A stretch of DNA of 64,000 nucleotides, taken from JADFOI01 sp965218935. Lineage in GTDB: Bacteria; Acidobacteriota; UBA6911; RPQK01; JADFOI01. Shown here in pieces: positions 26,442-36,404 of the stretch. The stretch covers positions 32,160 through 96,159 of the forward strand of contig CBDCMH010000006.1 in the NCBI GenBank assembly GCA_965218935.1, in the 5' to 3' direction. Both the position numbers and the translations under genes were made by a program. Each line of letters starts with the position of its first letter. Position 1 is the first letter of the stretch. A model generated the notes under the pieces. The model saw nothing but the letters and a program-made list of their open reading frames with translations, made no database searches and was not told where the DNA came from.

Positions 26442-27834
26442 ACTTTCCCGCCCACTGGCGGGCGTACTCCTCGTAATATCCGCCCATGAGGGCGTCGTAG
26501 AATAATTGGAAGACGGCGGGCGCGATTCCCTTGGGCAGACCCGGTTCCGGCCTTTCATAACCGTGGACTCCGGCAAGGAACTTGGTCAGATAGGTTTTTG
26601 GAGGCGGCTTCATAGCGGCAAACATGGGCAGAATAATTTGGTTGTACTTCTCCAGCGTGTGGTCGCGGCTGGTTCCTGAGATACTCAAAAGAAGCGGTGG
26701 CACGGGCTTGACTCCTGGACCCGACAGCTCACGAGTGTAACCCTTGTATTGTTCAACCAACTTGTTCCTCTCCTGAGGGCTCAGTTTCAAGCGGCCGGCC
26801 GTCACCTGGGCCGCTCCGGCCAGGGACTCGACACCGTTTAAGTGGATCGGATACTCGGCCTTAAATTGGGGCAGTCTGGTGCCTTGCTCCCAGTTCTCGT
26901 GGACTTCCTCCATTAACATGGTCAGGTGGTTCAAGATCTCCATCGGATCCCTCATCTCGGCTGCCTCTATTCCAGCGCCGCGAGCGGTATCGCGCCAGGT
27001 GCGTATTTTCAGGCAGCTGAAGGGAATGTTCCAAGTGGCGTCAACCAGTCGTGAGAAAATGTAGCCAAAGGGAGAATTCTCCAGGCCCATAACTCCGACG
27101 ATGTTGGGAACCCGCTGGGTGAGCATGAAAGAAAAGGGTCCTCCCGTCGAATGGCCGTGGATATAGATAGAGTACTCGCCCACAGGGAGGTGCCGTCCCA
27201 TGAGGTCTCTGGCTCCCTCCTCGAAGGCCACCGGCCAACCTGCCATCCGATGATAAAATTCCGTCCCCTCCTTAGCGCAGGCCAAGATGATGGTGCCATA
27301 TCGTTCCATCATCGATTTGTTTTCCTTCACCTCATATTGGTCATGGGTGATCAGTTTGTCCTTGTTCCATATGGGCAGTCGCACCGTACCGTCGGGATTC
27401 ACGGTGTCCCCCGGCCAGTCTCGACTGGGGTCCAATAGATAGAGCCGACCCGGATAGGTCATGCTCACCACCTTAAAACCGAATTTTCCAGCCAGCAGTC
27501 GAGCCACGGTGTCTCTAGAACGGTGATCTCCCGAGCCCCCGTGGAGCAGGAAAACACCGGCCTTGTTTCCGTCCGGTCCCACCGGAATCTTTGAAGTGTC
27601 CTGGGGCTCATAGACCATGGCTCCGATATCCCAATCCATTTCCAGAACCTTAATACGGAAAATGTCCTCCCAAACGTTCAACTTGATGTCGGGTTTGGCC
27701 ATGACCGCATCGGAGGTCTTGAAAATTTCATCCCGGGAAATCTTCGAGGGCGGATTCCAAGCTCCACTGACAGTTTGAATACTCAAGACCAAGGAGGTCG
27801 ACAAAACAGCTGAAATTACAATCTTTCTGGACAT
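26440..27834 (-). CDS. Secreted alpha/beta-hydrolase-like protein
   Basis: 464 residues from ATG 27834, preceded by GGGAAGGGAG six bases upstream, which decides the start. Signal peptide MSRKIVISAVLSTSLVLSIQ. The hydrolase core shows GVFLLHGGSGDHRSRDTV (oxyanion-type HGG) and the nucleophile elbow IYIHGHSTGGPFSF with serine flanked by H and TGG. A distal FLAGVHGYERP may supply the catalytic histidine. Substrate unknown: esterase or peptidase activity is possible. It stands alone, transcribed away from the IS, with 350 bases of kinase relic upstream. Confidence 0.7.
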   Translation of the reverse strand: MSRKIVISAVLSTSLVLSIQTVSGAWNPPSKISRDEIFKTSDAVMAKPDIKLNVWEDIFRIKVLEMDWDIGAMVYEPQDTSKIPVGPDGNKAGVFLLHGGSGDHRSRDTVARLLAGKFGFKVVSMTYPGRLYLLDPSRDWPGDTVNPDGTVRLPIWNKDKLITHDQYEVKENKSMMERYGTIILACAKEGTEFYHRMAGWPVAFEEGARDLMGRHLPVGEYSIYIHGHSTGGPFSFMLTQRVPNIVGVMGLENSPFGYIFSRLVDATWNIPFSCLKIRTWRDTARGAGIEAAEMRDPMEILNHLTMLMEEVHENWEQGTRLPQFKAEYPIHLNGVESLAGAAQVTAGRLKLSPQERNKLVEQYKGYTRELSGPGVKPVPPLLLSISGTSRDHTLEKYNQIILPMFAAMKPPPKTYLTKFLAGVHGYERPEPGLPKGIAPAVFQLFYDALMGGYYEEYARQWAGK

Positions 27835-27960
27835 AGCATCTCCCTTCCCCTCTTTGGGGTCTCGACTCAACACACTTAAATGACTCAACCGACATTCCTC
27901 AGATCAACTTCGGATCTGAGTTTCTCTAGCGTCCTCGTGATGAATGATCGAAATCTATCA

Positions 27961-28190
27961 CTACCCCAACATTTGGGCAAGCGTTTTCCCCCCTTTGGAG
28001 TGAGCTGCGTCTAAAGCATCGGCAATCTGAATCCCCAGATCCAATAACTCATCGGTTTGCATGGAGCGGCCCTGAATGCGGCGCTTGAGAGTCTGCCCTT
28101 TCAGGTACTCCATCACAATGAAGGGCTGACCTTCGTGATCCCCAGATTCATCCGCCGCAGCAGGTCGTGGAAGCGAGGGTCTGAAGCCTT
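27961..28190 (-). pseudogene. Kinase-TPR gene relic with rearranged order
   Basis: On the minus strand the frame first encodes a C-terminal tail (ASDPRFHDLLRRMNLG) and then, without break, an internal kinase segment (HEGQPFIVMEYLKGQTLKRR, then IQGRSMQTDELLDLGIQIAD) ending AQMLG-stop at 27961. Both halves match the kinase gene at 32518-34904, in the wrong order. It looks like the scar of recombination between two tandem kinase genes. No start and no catalytic loop. Confidence 0.7.
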
Positions 28191-29340
28191 AATCTGGGGA
28201 GGCGCTGGAGTTGAGAGGAACACAAACCTTGATCTGGGTGCCAACTGAGGGTTGGGACTCGATCAAAAGCTCCCCACCTACAAGGCTGAGTCGTTCCCGC
28301 ATGCTAACAAAGCCCAATCCACCATCATTTCCCACAGACTCAGGACTAAATCCGACACCTGAGTCGCAAACACGCAGGTGGAGCTTATCGGAACCTCCAG
28401 CCAACTCCACCTGGGCTGCCTGTACCTCACTATGCTTCAAAATGTTGGTCAGCGATTCCTGTAGGACTCGAAAAAGGCAGATTGAGACATCCGGTGGAAT
28501 TGGGCTGGGAACACTGGTGTGGCTGAAGTCGATCTGAATACCCGAAGCTTTTGAAACCTCCATGCACAAGCTCCTGGATGCCGCCACCAGACCGACATGC
28601 TCAAGCGCGGAAGGGTGCAGTTGATGGGACAGATTGTGCACCTGGGATAAAACTCTCCTTATCTGTATTGTCAGTTCTTGCAGTCGCTCAGCCAACTCAG
28701 CCTGGGATTCGGGAGCCTTTTGATTCAGTTGTTCGATGTCAATCGATAAAAGCAACAGCTCCTGACTCAACTGATCATGGAGTTCCAATGCGATGCGTCG
28801 GCGCTCAGTCTCCTGTGACTGGATCAGGCGCCTGCTCAAAGCCAACAACTGTGTGTGTGCCTTGGACAGATCCTCAGTGCGTTCCGCGACTCGCAACTCC
28901 AAACTCTCATGGCTCCTTGCCAACTTTTCCTCCGTCTGCTTGCGCTCGGTGATGTCATGGATGGCTAGAACCACAGTTTTGTCTTGCTCGTTAAGTTGAA
29001 TACCTGCTGCCGTTATCTCCAAAATTGATCTACTAGCGCCCTTGGAGAACTCGTAAGTTCCATGGGCTTTGTCAGGACCTTTCAGCGCTCTAACCAGCGG
29101 GTGCTGCTCAGGAAGAAGGCCCTGACCCTCGTGCTCTATAGGGAGTAATTCAAACAGCCTGGCTCCCAAGATTCCAAGATGGGTCCGCCCGACTAAAAGA
29201 TCAAACGAGGTATTACACCATTGAATACTTCCCTTCTCGTCGGTCCACACTATGGCGTCGTCGATAGCCCCAAGCCCTATCTCCACCTTGCCTAACGTTG
29301 CGCGAAGTCGGCTGATAAGGTCGGCTGATTCCGTAGTCAT
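28189..29340 (-). CDS. PAS-containing NarL-type sensor histidine kinase
   Basis: 383 residues from ATG 29340. A PAS domain (AIDDAIVWTDEKGSIQWCN, ending AIHDITERKQTEEKL) leads through a coiled coil to a HisKA_3 domain with the phospho-acceptor histidine in ERRRIALELHDQLSQ, and a GHKL ATPase domain with RVLQESLTNILKHS (N box), VCDSGVGF (G1) and GGLGFVSMRERL (G2). It has no membrane span, so it is a cytoplasmic sensor. Its ATG overlaps the stop of the PAS gene upstream (ATGA). No response regulator gene is in the window. The 3' end touches the kinase relic. Confidence 0.85.
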   Translation of the reverse strand: MTTESADLISRLRATLGKVEIGLGAIDDAIVWTDEKGSIQWCNTSFDLLVGRTHLGILGARLFELLPIEHEGQGLLPEQHPLVRALKGPDKAHGTYEFSKGASRSILEITAAGIQLNEQDKTVVLAIHDITERKQTEEKLARSHESLELRVAERTEDLSKAHTQLLALSRRLIQSQETERRRIALELHDQLSQELLLLSIDIEQLNQKAPESQAELAERLQELTIQIRRVLSQVHNLSHQLHPSALEHVGLVAASRSLCMEVSKASGIQIDFSHTSVPSPIPPDVSICLFRVLQESLTNILKHSEVQAAQVELAGGSDKLHLRVCDSGVGFSPESVGNDGGLGFVSMRERLSLVGGELLIESQPSVGTQIKVCVPLNSSASPD

Positions 29341-29717
29341 GGGCTGCCCCTGAGCGGACGGATCATAGCCCCAAAAGCCCACTGATCTTCTTGGTGCTCG
29401 GCGATAATGTAGTGCTCGGCCTCAAACTCTTTACCATCTTTGGTGACTGCTTTGAGCTTGAGAGGCTGACCGAGCAACGTAGGTGTCCCAGTTAGGAGAA
29501 AGCGGGAAAAGCCGAGATTGTGTGCGTCATGTAGGTTCCTTGGGATAATCGTCGTCAAAGTTTTGCCAAGGATCTCGTCAGAGGTCCACCCAAAAACTAA
29601 CTGAAAGGTTTCGTTTACGTAAGTAATGTAGCCTTCGCGATCTGCGATCACAACCGGCAAGTCGGTCTCACGCTTCATCTCATCGATTGTTTTCACGGGT
29701 TCTTTGTCGGAGATCAT
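29337..29717 (-). CDS. Single PAS-domain protein
   Basis: 126 residues. The domain begins DLPVVIADREGYITYVNETF and continues VFGWTSDEILGKTLTTIIP, with C-terminal strand WAFGAMIRPLR: a complete PAS fold with no output domain. It is translationally coupled to the histidine kinase and probably acts as its detached sensor or partner. A fusion split by mutation is possible, but the ATGA overlap favours two genes. Cofactor not evident. Confidence 0.75.
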   Translation of the reverse strand: MISDKEPVKTIDEMKRETDLPVVIADREGYITYVNETFQLVFGWTSDEILGKTLTTIIPRNLHDAHNLGFSRFLLTGTPTLLGQPLKLKAVTKDGKEFEAEHYIIAEHQEDQWAFGAMIRPLRGSP

Positions 29718-30100
29718 TTGTATTTTCTCTGATGGTCGAGAAGTTGCTCCTTGTTCATGAAGTTCCCCTCAAGTGTGTTTTTTTGCAAATGTTAAACTAG
29801 AAAGGAGTTAAAGGAAAGAAGAAGTCCCGGTTTTCAGCTTCTTCCTGTGCTAAGTAAGAAAAAATCTGTTTCAAGCAACTTATTGACTTCAACGTCAATT
29901 GGGAGTCTACTTCAAGGTAAGTAACATCAGGCTGGATGACTTAGAAGAATGAAACCAAACTTAGGGGGACAAGAGGGAAGCGCACAGCCAAGATGCGCTA
30001 CTGTCTCGTGTTTTCATGAGACCGAGATCATCAGGATTTTTGCGTTGAGTGAGCCTTTTTTAAGATAGTAAAGTTTTTCACTTATAAGGAGGGACGGCTA
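29718..30100. other. Divergent intergenic region between PAS gene and amidohydrolase
   Basis: 383 bases, AT-richer than its surroundings and without a gene. It must hold both promoters. A perfect inverted repeat ATTGAC-N6-GTCAAT at 29882-29899 could be an operator. Confidence 0.45.
29882..29899. promoter_or_regulatory. Possible operator: ATTGAC-N6-GTCAAT
   Basis: Six-base perfect inverted repeat with six-base spacer in the divergent promoter region. No regulator gene is adjacent. The symmetry is seen; the binding role is inferred. Confidence 0.3.
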
Positions 30101-31885
30101 ATGAGTCTATTCAACAAAAAACACTTTGCACTCTGGATAGGAGCGGCCGCTGTGCTGTTGCTAGGGGGTTCGTCTCGCGGACTTGAAGCCCAGCAACTGT
30201 CTGTGCCACCGGAAATTTTGGCCTACGCCGATATAGTGCTCTACAACGGCCAAGTCCTCACGGTGGACGACGACTTCAGCATCGCCGAAGCAGTCGCTAT
30301 TCGCGATGGAAAATTCCTGGCCCTTGGTTCCGACCAGAGGATTCGAGCCCTGGCCGGACCCAACACGCGGCAGATTGACCTGCGGGGAAAATCGGTGGTT
30401 CCGGGCTTCATTGACACTCACAATCACTACAACGGCTATGCCGAACGAGGTCTGATACCCCGAGTGATTTTTCAGAACCGCGCTCAGTGGGTGAAGGACA
30501 TCAAGAAGCTGGTGGATGCCGCACAACCCGGGGAATGGGTCATCCTCAGGTCAGGTAGAAATGTCGACCAACCCTGGGCCGAGTCCTCTTTTGGAATGAC
30601 CAAAGAGGACCTGGATCCCATCTCGCCCAACAATCCGGTCTTTGTCTGGACCAGCCCGCCTGGCAACGACGCGACGATCAACAGCTACGCCCTGCGTATA
30701 GCCGAGATGCCACCGGATATCTCCGGTCTGATCAAGGATCCCGACACTGGAGAGCCAACCGGCTTTCTCACCAGTGAGGCTTACGGCCGCGTCTTTTATG
30801 AGATGCTTCCCTGGCCGGACCTGGAAAAGCTGGTACCGCTGTACATTGCTACCCAGAGGAAGTTCAATACTCAGGGGAAGACCACCGTGGGGGCGCGTTT
30901 TACACCCTATTCTATCTCAGTGCTTAAGATGATCTGGGAGCGCGGGCAAGCCAGCCTGCGCATGCGAGTTTTCCACGAGTTTGCCCGTACTGCCTACCGT
31001 CCGGAAGCAATCATCAAGCGGGTGGGCGACTTGAACGGTCTGGGTGACGATTGGCTGAAGGTTGGCGCGGCCAACATCGGTAATCCCGACGGAGCGGCGG
31101 GCGCGGGCCGGGCTTGGACGCGCAAGCCCAAACTGCCGGCCATGAATCATTCCCCTGACCCGACCCAGCCAGACTATGGTTATGTTCCTTATTATCAAGA
31201 CCGCCAGGGCAGCGATTGGAAGACCATTCCAATCTTGAGTCGTTACGGCTGGCGTATCCTCGGGATCCACACCGCAGGAGACCGGTCGGTGGATGAGTTG
31301 CTCGCCGCCTACGAGGAGGCCAACAGAGAAAAATCCATCGTCGGCCTCCGCCACGGCGTTGACCACTCTCTTATGATCCTCCCCGAGCACATCGAGGCGG
31401 CCAAGCGTCTGGGGCTGGTTTTCGGTGCAGAGGAGAACATGGCGGAGCGCGCCGAATCAATCTCCCGGGTCTATGGAGCAGACGAGGTTGTCAAAATGTC
31501 CCCCATAAGGACCATTATCGATGCCGGACTCATTGTGGGAATGGAGGGACTTTTTAATACCGGTACTGATGACGACGGAAACGAGAGAACGCCAATGTGG
31601 TACATCGAGACGTTTGTGAGACGCGCCGATATCAAAACCGGTCGGATCTGGAACCCAGACGAACGAGTGACGCGCGAGCAGGCTCTGAGGATGTCCACTA
31701 TCTGGGGCGCCTATTACCTGGGAGATGAGACAACTCTAGGCTCGATTGAGCCCGGCAAGCTGGCGGACCTGGTGATTCTGGACGGAGACTACATGGCGGT
31801 TCCAGAAGACAAGCTCTCCGACCTGAAAACTCTCATGACGGTCATCGATGGGAGGATCTTTTATGAAGTACCCGGGGAACTGTAG
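30101..31885 (+). CDS. Secreted amidohydrolase (YtcJ-like, amidohydrolase family 3)
   Basis: 594 residues; GGAGGG seven bases before ATG 30101 fixes the start. Signal peptide LWIGAAAVLLLGGSSRGLEA. The metal-site motif is PGFIDTHNHYNGY, further histidines are in GIHTAGDRS and GLRHGVDHS, and the C-terminus has the urease-superfamily closing segment GSIEPGKLADLVILDGDY. The family hydrolyses C-N bonds of amides, cyclic imides or formamides; the substrate here cannot be read. It has no partner genes and is divergent from the PAS/kinase pair. Confidence 0.85.
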   Translation: MSLFNKKHFALWIGAAAVLLLGGSSRGLEAQQLSVPPEILAYADIVLYNGQVLTVDDDFSIAEAVAIRDGKFLALGSDQRIRALAGPNTRQIDLRGKSVVPGFIDTHNHYNGYAERGLIPRVIFQNRAQWVKDIKKLVDAAQPGEWVILRSGRNVDQPWAESSFGMTKEDLDPISPNNPVFVWTSPPGNDATINSYALRIAEMPPDISGLIKDPDTGEPTGFLTSEAYGRVFYEMLPWPDLEKLVPLYIATQRKFNTQGKTTVGARFTPYSISVLKMIWERGQASLRMRVFHEFARTAYRPEAIIKRVGDLNGLGDDWLKVGAANIGNPDGAAGAGRAWTRKPKLPAMNHSPDPTQPDYGYVPYYQDRQGSDWKTIPILSRYGWRILGIHTAGDRSVDELLAAYEEANREKSIVGLRHGVDHSLMILPEHIEAAKRLGLVFGAEENMAERAESISRVYGADEVVKMSPIRTIIDAGLIVGMEGLFNTGTDDDGNERTPMWYIETFVRRADIKTGRIWNPDERVTREQALRMSTIWGAYYLGDETTLGSIEPGKLADLVILDGDYMAVPEDKLSDLKTLMTVIDGRIFYEVPGEL

Positions 31886-32110
31886 AGCTCTTGGGTGAGC
31901 TTGACCCGGATCATTTGTACTTCCGCCGTGGGTGACAGCAATATGATGGCACGGTAGACCGCAACCTGGTGTTGGCCTGCAGCGGCGTCAATCGCGTGGC
32001 CCTGGTAGAAGTCAGTAAGAACTGAGGGGACAGCCAAAGGCGCGCCCACGGGACCTTCGGTGGGAGACTCGGCGGTGCTGCAACGGCTGGTGAATGATCC
32101 CGACTGTCAC
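31861..32110 (-). pseudogene. Possible decayed gene fragment
   Basis: About 80 codons are open on the minus strand with protein-like composition (LAVPSVLTDFYQGHAIDAAA and AIILLSPTAEVQMIRVKLT), ending inside the amidohydrolase 3' end. There is no ribosome site and no recognisable family. The rest of the gap to 32238 shows only a heptad stretch (ATTCACC, ACTCACG, ATTCACC) near 32111. Confidence 0.25.
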
Positions 32111-32238
32111 AATTCACCACTCACGATTCACCCATCTTCATTCAGAGGCTCCAAGGTTTCTCTTTTAAGGGTGGTTTGCTGAATAGTCAGTGTTGAGGCG
32201 TTCCCCAACTCAGTAATCCCAAATCACAATTTTCCTTG

Positions 32239-32412
32239 TGTCATACGAATCCCTGTCTGGGGCGACTAATAGTGCAAGGAGAATACGATGAAACAAAATA
32301 TGAATGAAATCAAAGTTAAGCGGGTCTTTGAAGGACTCAACAGCATTCTTTGGAGTGACTGATGCTCTATCACCACAAGAACCCCATCCACTACTTGTTT
32401 TCAACAACTTAA
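32239..32412 (+). pseudogene. Degenerate copy of the promoter-microORF-protease cassette
   Basis: Promoter-like TGTCATACGAA at 32239 and CGACTAAT at 32263, then microORF 32288-32362 (24 codons, ending RVFEGLNSILWSD), then ATG 32362 overlapping its TGA. The downstream frame reads only MLYHHKNPIHYLFSTT before a stop, so the protease part is lost. The intact cassette is at 39509-40163. Confidence 0.65.
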
Positions 32413-32517
32413 AGTGGAGAGACGCGGCAATACGCGGAAAATAACCGCACTTTCTGCACCCTATACGCACCCTGTTTGACCCCTTGACGATAACGAAATC
32501 TTTTGGGAAAACGCCAC

Positions 32518-34904
32518 TCAAGGCGCCAAATTCATCCGCTGAAGCAGGTCTTGGAAGCGAGGGTCGTCGCGGAGGGGGTCCCAGATTGGATTGACCTTCA
32601 GCCAAACCATCCACCAAGAGCGATTCTGATAGGCCCTCTCCAGCCATTCGAATGCCTTATCTCTCTGGCCTAGTCCCAAATAGACTTCCGCATACCCACT
32701 GGCGAGACATGCCTTGATTTCGACAGCTCCTCCAGCTCCCCGAGTATCGCTAATGCTTCCCCACTCTTACCTGCAAGTCCGTAGGCCCAGCCCAGCCACC
32801 TTAAGAACTCCGGATCTCTGCCACGAAGAGTTATCGTCTTTTCCAGTGCGGCGATGCCTTCTGTAAACATTGCCTTTTGCAAATAAGCCAGACCCAGCCA
32901 AGCATGTGGCCTATAGAAATTTGGCTCAAGTTCGACTGTCTCTTCCAGTTGCTCTATCGCCTCGTCATACCGGCGAGCATAGAGGTGAATCCAGCCAAAA
33001 GTTGCGTTTAGGTTCAACGACAGCGGGTCAAGTTCTAGTGCTCGCCTGATCTCCTCAAGGGCCTCGTTGTGTTGCCCCATAGCCGCCAGATAGAGTGCAT
33101 ACCACTCACGAGCCGAGGCCAGGCTGGGATTAAGTTCGATGGCACGCTTGGCTTCGGTTTGAGCTTCTGACCAGTTCCAATCGTAAGTCATGATGACGAA
33201 AGACAACGCCTTGTGAGCTTCACTGAGACTGTTGTCAATCTGTAGTGCCTTTGTTGCTTCCTCTCTGGCCTTCGGGGCAGACTGCTCTGGCGGAAGAACA
33301 CCAAAGGTCCCAAGCCACATGTAGGAATCCGCCAGACCTGCATGGGGTTGAGCATAGTTCGGATCAATAACTATAGCTTCTTCAAAGTACTCTATACTCT
33401 TTTTAAAGCCCTCTTCTGTCTTTTTGTTTTGGTGGTAACGTCCCTCCAGGTAACTCCGGTAGGCCTCGGTACTTTCGGTGTACCGCTTGGTCATCATCCT
33501 CTCTTCCTCGCCGGTAAGCTCCCAGCGAAGGTTGTCAGAGACTTCCATGGCAATTTTGTCCTGTAACTCCATGAGGTTGGTCACTTTTTCGTTATACTGG
33601 TCACCCCACAACACGCTGTTGTCTTGAGTGTCTACAAGTTCAACGTTGACGAACAGGTCCTCCCCCTGTTGGTTGAGTCTTCCGATCAACACTGCACGGA
33701 CGCCCAGATCGGTTGCTACTTGCTGAGAGTTGATGCTTTTGCCTTTGTACGGAAGAACCGACGAAAAGGAGATAACCTTCACTTGAGGTAGTTGGGAGAG
33801 GCTGTAAATAATACTCTGAGCGGTCCCGTCGCTCAGGTATTCCATTCCGGGGTCATCGCTCATATTCTCAAAAGGCAATACTGCTATCGAAGTGATGACC
33901 TCCTCTGTCGGGGCAATAACAGTGAAAGGCCAAAACAAGGCCAGCGCCACAACAATGATTCCTGGCCCACCCACTATCACAGGCCAGAAATAGCTGCCTT
34001 TGGTTGGACTCGCCGCGGGAACGGCTGCACTGACGGACTCCCCCGATGTATCTCTCTTCAGCCGCTTGAGGTCTGTCAATAGATCTTTGGCACTCTGACA
34101 ACGAATGTCACTCTCTTTCTCCAGGGACTTGTTAATGATCCGCTCTAGCTCATCAGGTAGTTCTGGATTCAAACGAACTGGCGAAGTAGGTGCTTTGTTC
34201 AGTATCTCGTTAAAGAGCGCAGCAGTGGTGTCACCCTGAAACGGCAACTTTCCAGTCGCCATCTCATAAAGCACTACCCCTAGCGAGAAGAGGTCGGTAC
34301 GAGCGTCCAGGTCTTTCCCCAGTGCCTGCTCAGGCGACATATAAGCTACCGTCCCCAAAGCCGTCCCAGGACTGGTCAGCATCTCCTCCGACACCTGGGC
34401 CGTGGGCATCTTCGAGTCCACTTCCGTTTGCTCCTGGGTCAGCTTGGCTAGTCCAAAGTCCAGCACCTTGGCATCGCCTCTTCGGGTGATGAAGATGTTG
34501 CCCGGTTTGATGTCTCTGTGGACGATGCCCTTGGAGTGCGCGGCATCCAGCGCATCGGCAATCTGAATCCCCAGATCGAGCAACTCATCCGTTTGCATCG
34601 AGCGGCCCTGGATGCGGTGCTTCAGAGTCTGGCCTTCCAGGTACTCCATCACAATGAAGGGCTGACCTTCGTGATCGCCTATGTCGTAGATGACGCAGAT
34701 GTGGGGATGGTTCAGTGATGATGCCGCTCTGGCTTCTCTCTGAAAACGCTCCAGTGCCTGTTTGTTCTCGGCGTATTTCTCAGGCAGGAACTTCAGGGCC
34801 ACATTGCGACCCAGGCGGGTGTCTTCCGCCTTGTAGACCACACCCATCCCACCGCCGCCTAGCTTCTCTGTGATCTTGTAGTGGGAGATGGTTTGGCCGA
34901 TCAT
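32518..34904 (-). CDS. Serine/threonine protein kinase with TolB-like and TPR regions, frameshifted near 32695
   Basis: Starts at ATG 34904. Kinase domain residues 8-275: glycine loop LGGGGMGVVY, VALKF lysine, HRDIKPGNI catalytic loop, DFGLAKL, and APE-equivalent SPEQALG. One membrane span near residue 310 (YFWPVIVGGPGIIVVALALF) puts the rest outside: a TolB-like segment (IAVLPFENMSDDPGMEYLSD, LIGRLNQQGEDLFVNVELVD) and about seven TPR units. An indel near 32695 makes the written frame stop at 32670; the next frame continues GLGQRDKAFEWLERAY and ends DPRFQDLLQRMNLAP at 32518. The kinase-TolB-TPR design is abundant in Acidobacteriota; target unknown. DUF805 gene lies three bases upstream, same strand. 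Confidence 0.85.
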
Positions 34905-34907
34905 GAC

Positions 34908-35300
34908 TTAGTTGGTCGGTGACGCTTCAAACGGAGTGGCTGCGCCATTCTTTGGATTCGGACCATATTGATTCTCGCCACTTTGACTATCCTGCAGCGT
35001 GAAAATGAGAAGAATAATCCCCCCAATGAGGGGAACCAGACCAATCAACATCCACCATCCACTACGATCCGTGTCGTGCAGCCGACGGAAAGTCACAGCA
35101 ATGCTGGGAATCAGCATCGCTAAGACGAAAAGACCGCTAAGCAGACCCCCACCTTCCCCTCCGATGCCAAGAATGTTGTCGATGACAAAGAGAACGATGG
35201 CGAAGATGATGTAGAAGAGGTAAAACATCCAGTACTCCGTCCTCCGCGCCCGTCCGCTGAAGACGGCATACTTTTTCAATGCTTCAAGATACCAATTCAC
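34908..35300 (-). CDS. DUF805 family inner-membrane protein
   Basis: 130 residues with four membrane spans. The N-terminal motif KKYAVFSGRARRTEYWMF and the central RRLHDTDRSGWWMLI are the DUF805 (YhaH) signatures. Function unknown for the family. AAAGGAGG upstream supports the start at 35300 (GTG). It is the first gene of a two-gene operon with the kinase, three bases apart, so it may be linked to the kinase signal. Confidence 0.88.
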   Translation of the reverse strand: MNWYLEALKKYAVFSGRARRTEYWMFYLFYIIFAIVLFVIDNILGIGGEGGGLLSGLFVLAMLIPSIAVTFRRLHDTDRSGWWMLIGLVPLIGGIILLIFTLQDSQSGENQYGPNPKNGAATPFEASPTN

Positions 35301-35322
35301 GTGGCATACCTCCTTTTAGTTA

Positions 35323-35341
35323 AGATAGTTTGGCCGATCAT
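35323..35341 (-). pseudogene. Stub of a kinase gene start
   Basis: ATGATCGGCCAAACTATCT on the minus strand matches the first 18 bases of the kinase gene at 34904 (ATGATCGGCCAAACCATCT) but then runs into the DUF805 upstream region. It abuts the IS3 element. Probably the remnant of a second kinase copy. Confidence 0.4.
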
Positions 35342-35385
35342 GGGGTGTACGTCTTCAGCGAGAATGGGACATTTGGGGTTCCAAG

Positions 35386-36384
35386 CTAAGAGACAGTGGG
35401 AACCGATGCTGATCGGGCTAGTTTAGCATTGATCGCCTGCCGACGGGCAAGGGTGACTCCTTTCAATCTTCTCCTTTTTGTGTGGATGGAATCTCGTCTT
35501 GCGAAGTACATGTCATCGGGTGTGACGTTACCCAGGGCCTCGTGATAGCGCCTGGAGTTGTAGTAGTCGATAAAGACCGCGATTTCTCGCTCCAACTCCT
35601 CGGGTGTCTCCCAGACCATTAGGTTGATGCGTTCCTTGCAGGAACGATGGTAGCGTTCGATCTTCCCGTTGGTCTGGGGATGATAGGGTGAGGCCAGGAT
35701 GTGGCCCAGTCCCTTGGTCTCCAGATACTGACCAAAGTCTTTGGAGATCAAAGCCGGTCCGCGGTCTGTCACCAGCCGGGGCCGATCAGACAACGGAGCC
35801 TGTTCCACACCCGTTCTCTCACAAGCCGCCTCGACCACCTGGCTGAAGTCTCCAGCACGCATGGCCGTGTGAAGTCCCCAGGCCAGGATCCTCCGGCTAA
35901 AGTCATCCAGTACTGAGATCAGATAGTACCAGCCCCAGTTCTTGACCAGAAGATAGGTCGCATCCGTTTGCCACTGCTGGTTGGGTCGGGTCGTCTTGAT
36001 TCGATATTCCGATTCGGCTGGAAAGCTCCGGAGTTGAACCTCCCGAATCAGCCCTTCCGCTTTCAAAATCCGGTAGACCGAGGATTCCGAGACCGTAAAT
36101 CCGCACCTATCCGTCACCTGGCAGCTCACTTCTCGTGAGGACCACTCTGGAAACAGCAGCGCCATCTCCAGGATTCGGTCCCGTTCTTTGGGCAGGATCT
36201 GATTCCAAACCCGTCCTGATCCTGGGGGACGGTCCCGCAAGCCTGCCAACCCCCTCTTTCGAAAGTGGTGTCTCCAGCGATAGTAGGTCGAGCGGGGGAT
36301 CTCGAGTTGATCCAGCACCTCCCGGACCGGTAACTCGGAGGCCTCCACTGTCCTTAAAACTTCCAGCTTGTGCTCGCTGAGCAT
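35386..36384 (-). CDS. IS3-family transposase OrfB
   Basis: 332 residues with an N-terminal helix-turn-helix (LEIPRSTYYRWRHHFRKRGL) and an rve integrase core: WQTDATYLLVKNWGWYYLI (first Asp), RLVTDRGPALISKDF (second Asp) and HPQTNGKIERYHRSCKERI (Glu). The DDE spacing suits IS3. ATG 36384 has GGAGGT seven bases upstream, so OrfB can start on its own. The frame also stays open upstream to an A8 run at the end of OrfA, but in the +1 phase relative to OrfA. Confidence 0.85.
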   Translation of the reverse strand: MLSEHKLEVLRTVEASELPVREVLDQLEIPRSTYYRWRHHFRKRGLAGLRDRPPGSGRVWNQILPKERDRILEMALLFPEWSSREVSCQVTDRCGFTVSESSVYRILKAEGLIREVQLRSFPAESEYRIKTTRPNQQWQTDATYLLVKNWGWYYLISVLDDFSRRILAWGLHTAMRAGDFSQVVEAACERTGVEQAPLSDRPRLVTDRGPALISKDFGQYLETKGLGHILASPYHPQTNGKIERYHRSCKERINLMVWETPEELEREIAVFIDYYNSRRYHEALGNVTPDDMYFARRDSIHTKRRRLKGVTLARRQAINAKLARSASVPTVS

Positions 36385-36404
36385 CCTCTGATACCTCCTT
36401 CGCC

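Noticed and set aside
28189..29717. PAS gene and histidine kinase as one frameshifted gene
   Set aside because: The PAS domain is complete, and the ATGA overlap with a plausible start argues for two coupled genes.
32210..32647. 145-codon minus-strand frame as a separate gene
   Set aside because: It is an out-of-frame reading of the frameshifted kinase 3' end plus the microORF copy.
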